Positions 13,741-16,161 of a DNA stretch of 16,161 nucleotides are shown one piece after another. The notes under the pieces were generated by a model that saw nothing but the letters and a program-made list of their open reading frames with translations, searched no databases and was not told the DNA's origin. This DNA is from Bacillota bacterium (GTDB taxonomy: Bacteria; Bacillota; Bacilli; Alicyclobacillales; SLC66). The translations under genes and the position numbers were made by a program. The DNA lies in contig JAKACR010000033.1 in assembly GCA_021821225.1 (NCBI GenBank), positions 1-16,161 on the forward strand, written 5' to 3'. Each line of letters opens with the position of its first letter. Positions within the stretch are counted from its first letter, which is position 1.

Positions 13741-14265
13741 TCAGTCCTCCTTCCGGGCGATCACGACCGACCCGACGAGCGCCGCGGTCAGGACGAGCGA
13801 CACCAGTTCAAACGGGATTGTGTACGTGTGGTAGAGCGACTGGGCAATGAGCGCGACGGTCGACTGCTTGTACGGATCGACCGCGCTCTGGCTGTAGGGC
13901 CAGGATGTGCCGCGCAGCACGAGCAGCATGACCCCGGCGAATACGACGACGCCGAGCAGCGTGATCAGGCTGCGCCCGCTGCTCGCCTCCGGGCTCTCCG
14001 TGTCGTCGCCCTTTTGTGTGAGCATGAGCGCAAAGACCATCAGGATCGTGATCGCACCCGCGTAGACAAGCACCTGCGCCATGCCGACAAAATCGGCGCC
14101 AAGCAGGATGAAGATCCCCGCCACGCCGAGAAACACGCCCGCCAAGGCAAGGGCCATGTGCATCACCTTGGTGAGCGTCATGAGCATGACACCGGAAGCG
14201 ATGATGAGCAGCGCCAGCAAAAAGAACGCGACAGTCTGGCCAGTGAGCGGCATGCCGAAGAACAT
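13741..14265 (-). CDS. nuoJ: NADH-quinone oxidoreductase subunit J
   Basis: Membrane subunit of complex I, about 174 residues with five predicted membrane segments. The conserved third segment is present (GADFVGMAQVLVYAGAITIL, followed by MVFALML), including the Tyr and Gly of the pi-bulge region. The start overlaps the nuoI stop: TGATG couples the two genes. GTG at 14268 is possible, but the ATG at 14265 has better spacing (8 bases) from GGGAGGG. The middle loop (QKGDDTESPEASSGRS) is hydrophilic, and the last segment ends in VVIARKED. Confidence 0.94.
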   Translation of the reverse strand: MFFGMPLTGQTVAFFLLALLIIASGVMLMTLTKVMHMALALAGVFLGVAGIFILLGADFVGMAQVLVYAGAITILMVFALMLTQKGDDTESPEASSGRSLITLLGVVVFAGVMLLVLRGTSWPYSQSAVDPYKQSTVALIAQSLYHTYTIPFELVSLVLTAALVGSVVIARKED

Positions 14266-14750
14266 CACCCCTTCCCTCCCTTGACAGGATCTGCGCCTGC
14301 GGCCACCTGTTCAGTATTTGGACCGGCATGCTCCGCCAGGGACTTCTGATGGCTGCCGAACTCTCCGAGATGGTTGGCGTACAGCCACTCCATGTCCTTG
14401 TACAGCTCGTCGCGCGTATACGCCGCGAGTTCAAACCGCGGCGTCATAAGAATCGCCTCGGTCGGACAGACCTCGACGCAAAGGTCGCACAGGATGCAGA
14501 TCTCGAAGTTGATGTCGTAGGTGTCGATGCGCAGCTTTTTGTCCTCATTGCGCGTGCCGGACAACGAGATGCAGTCGGTCGGACAGATGCGCGCACACTG
14601 GTTGCAGACAATGCACAGTTCGGGAATGAATTGATGGATGCCGCGGTAGCGTTCCGGCATGTTGATGCGAACATCGGGATACTGCAGCGTAACTTTCTTC
14701 TTTGTCATCTGGCCGAACGTCACGCCAAGTCCCTTGAAGATCCCGAACAT
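14265..14750 (-). CDS. nuoI: NADH-quinone oxidoreductase subunit I (2x[4Fe-4S] ferredoxin-type)
   Basis: Peripheral-arm iron-sulphur subunit that carries electrons through clusters N6a and N6b. The 161-residue product has two complete CxxCxxCxxxCP motifs: CIVCNQCARICP (Cys46, 49, 52, 56) and CILCDLCVEVCP (Cys85, 88, 91, 95). The N-terminus (GIFKGLGVTFGQM, then VTLQYPD and ERYRGIHQF) is typical. The ATG at 14750 is chosen because GGAGG lies 8 bases upstream; a GTG at 14765 overlaps that site. It follows nuoH after 37 bases and overlaps nuoJ by one base. The C-terminal 25 residues are hydrophilic and poorly conserved. Confidence 0.96.
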   Translation of the reverse strand: MFGIFKGLGVTFGQMTKKKVTLQYPDVRINMPERYRGIHQFIPELCIVCNQCARICPTDCISLSGTRNEDKKLRIDTYDINFEICILCDLCVEVCPTEAILMTPRFELAAYTRDELYKDMEWLYANHLGEFGSHQKSLAEHAGPNTEQVAAGADPVKGGKG

Positions 14751-14787
14751 AAAGACCACCTCCACGCAGGAAAATACGGTCCCCGTT

Positions 14788-15780
14788 TCAACCGATGAGC
14801 GAGAGCGCGCCGGTCAGGACAACATTGAATAGCGCGATAGGAATCAGCACTTTCCAGGCGAAGCTCATGAGCTGGTCGCCGCGCATCCGCGGCATGGTCG
14901 CCCGGACCCAGAACAGGAAGAAGATGATGGCGCTCGTCTTGATCGCGAACCACAGCCAGGACGGCAGGAACGGACCGGACCAGCCGCCGAGAAACAGTGT
15001 CGTTGCCAGAGCCGAGATGGCAAACACGTACACGTACTCGGAGAGCATGAAAAACGCGAACCGAAATCCCGAGTACTCGGTGAAATAGCCGGCCACGAGC
15101 TCGGATTCCGCTTCCGGCAGGTCGAACGGCGTGCGGTTCAACTCCGCGATCGCGGCGATCAGGAAAACAACAAAGCCGATGATCTGCGGGATGATGTACC
15201 AGCCGAAACGATCCGTCGACTGATGCTGCACGATCGTGACGAGGTTCAGCGAGCCGGCCAGCATCACGACGCCGAGCACCGAGAGGCCAAGCGGGATCTC
15301 GTAGCTGATCATCTGCGCTGCCGACCGCATGCCGCCCATGAGCGAGTACTTGTTGTTGGACGCCCATCCGGCCATGACGACGCCCAGGATGGTGATGGAA
15401 CTGAGCGCAATGTAGTAGAGCAGCCCCACGTTCAGATTTGCGGTAAAAATGTGGGACGCGGTGTACGGGATGACCGCCAGCACCATGAAGGACGGGACAA
15501 AGGCGATGACCGGGGCCACAAGAAATAGTGCGCGGTCCGCGTTGGCCGGGATGATATCCTCCTTGATCAGCAGCTTGAGCACGTCGGCGACAGACTGCAG
15601 AAGGCCGAGCGGACCGACCCGGTTCGGCCCGATGCGCCCCTGCATCCAGCCGATGACCTTCCGTTCAAAATAAATCAGGTACGTGACGATGCCGAGCACA
15701 ATCGCGAGCACAACCACACAACCGATCAGCATGCCGAGCAGTGTGAGCGGGCTGAGCGGATGATTTTGCCAGGAAAACAT
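14788..15780 (-). CDS. nuoH: NADH-quinone oxidoreductase subunit H
   Basis: Membrane subunit that joins the peripheral arm to the proton-pumping arm and forms part of the quinone cavity; 330 residues, about eight membrane segments. Highly conserved stretches are seen: YFERKVIGWMQGRIGPNRVG, VADVLKLLIKEDIIP, GGMRSAAQMISYEIPLG, AELNRTPFDLPEAESELVAG with the acidic loop facing the quinone site, and TEYSGFRFAFFMLSEY. The ATG start overlaps the nuoD stop by one base (TGATG). That nuoH comes immediately after nuoD shows that nuoE, F and G are not between them. Confidence 0.97.
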   Translation of the reverse strand: MFSWQNHPLSPLTLLGMLIGCVVVLAIVLGIVTYLIYFERKVIGWMQGRIGPNRVGPLGLLQSVADVLKLLIKEDIIPANADRALFLVAPVIAFVPSFMVLAVIPYTASHIFTANLNVGLLYYIALSSITILGVVMAGWASNNKYSLMGGMRSAAQMISYEIPLGLSVLGVVMLAGSLNLVTIVQHQSTDRFGWYIIPQIIGFVVFLIAAIAELNRTPFDLPEAESELVAGYFTEYSGFRFAFFMLSEYVYVFAISALATTLFLGGWSGPFLPSWLWFAIKTSAIIFFLFWVRATMPRMRGDQLMSFAWKVLIPIALFNVVLTGALSLIG

Positions 15781-16161
15781 CAGGCGTCCACCTCCCCGAG
15801 CACGATGTCGACTGCGCCGAGAATCGCGATCATGTTCGCCATGCTCTGGCCGATCAGCAGTTTGCGCAGGATCTGCAGATTGACGAACGACGGGCGCCGC
15901 AGCTTGAGGCGATACGGCTTATCCTTCCCGTCGGAGACGAGGTACACGCCAACCTCTCCGCGCGCGCCCTCGATGCCGCGATAGTATTCGCCGGCCGGCA
16001 CGCGGACCAGCTTCGGCACCTTGCCGATGACCGGGCCGTCCGGAACGCGTTTTACCGCTTGGGCGACGATGTGTAAAGACTGCTCGATCTCCTGCAGATG
16101 GATGAAGTAGCGGTCAAAACAGTCACCGTTTTTACCGACGGGAACCTCCCAGTCAAACTGG
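15780..16161 (-). CDS. nuoD: NADH-quinone oxidoreductase subunit D, C-terminal part (start outside window)
   Basis: Peripheral-arm subunit at the quinone-binding site, related to hydrogenase large subunits. Only the last 127 codons are in the window. The visible frame reads QFDWEVPVGKNGDCFDRYFI, then HLQEIEQSLHIV, and further on LKLRRPSFVNLQILRKLLIG and IAILGAVDIVLGEVDA before the stop. These match the C-terminal half of NuoD (FDxPVGxxGDxYDRY, RxPSFxNL, GSLDIVLGEVDR). It ends in Ala where most end in Arg. The stop overlaps the nuoH start. Confidence 0.95.
   Translation of the reverse strand, partial: QFDWEVPVGKNGDCFDRYFIHLQEIEQSLHIVAQAVKRVPDGPVIGKVPKLVRVPAGEYYRGIEGARGEVGVYLVSDGKDKPYRLKLRRPSFVNLQILRKLLIGQSMANMIAILGAVDIVLGEVDA

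Overview
The window reads as one leftward (minus-strand) stretch of chromosome from a GC-rich, endospore-forming, flagellated Firmicute. SpoIIID and SpoIIQ show sporulation, an Mbl-type MreB paralogue points to a Gram-positive rod, and the order nuo operon - ywzB - ywmB - murA - spoIIQ - spoIIID - mbl - flhO matches the Bacillus/Alicyclobacillus arrangement. An Alicyclobacillaceae-like bacterium is my best guess; the genus is inference. I see no convincing plus-strand gene, no rRNA or tRNA, no CRISPR array and no complete insertion sequence.

Layout in transcription order (right to left). 16161-8391 is the distal part of a respiratory complex I operon: nuoD (5' end outside the window), nuoH, I, J, K, L, M and N. 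The genes are tightly packed with overlaps or gaps of a few bases, except for 61 bp between nuoK and nuoL. NuoD abuts nuoH directly, so the nuoE/F/G block is not in its usual place; this is the layout of complexes without an NADH-oxidising module. An acyl-CoA dehydrogenase-family gene (8336-7155) follows nuoN. A 277-bp MITE-like element with terminal inverted repeats and a TATCA direct repeat (6857-7133) lies between it and ywzB. Then come ywzB (DUF1146), ywmB and murA.

Sporulation and morphogenesis block. After murA, where spoIID would be expected, there is only a 68-codon ORF of unknown function with a good ribosome site, a possible forespore promoter and a terminator. SpoIIQ follows behind a near-perfect sigma-F promoter. 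A 433-bp gene-free gap holds a 21-bp perfect hairpin, a large nested inverted repeat and a sigma-E-like promoter for spoIIID. Then mbl, and a flagellar rod gene (flhO/flgG family) running off the left edge.

How the genes work together: Nuo feeds electrons to quinone and pumps protons; MurA makes the first committed peptidoglycan precursor; Mbl directs lateral wall synthesis; SpoIIQ and SpoIIID act in engulfment and mother-cell gene control. The most interesting observations are an ungapped tandem duplication with a 112-residue period inside the flagellar rod protein, a NuoM in which two conserved proton-path residues appear replaced (Lys to Glu, His to Ser), the MITE-like element, and the replacement of spoIID by a small unknown gene.
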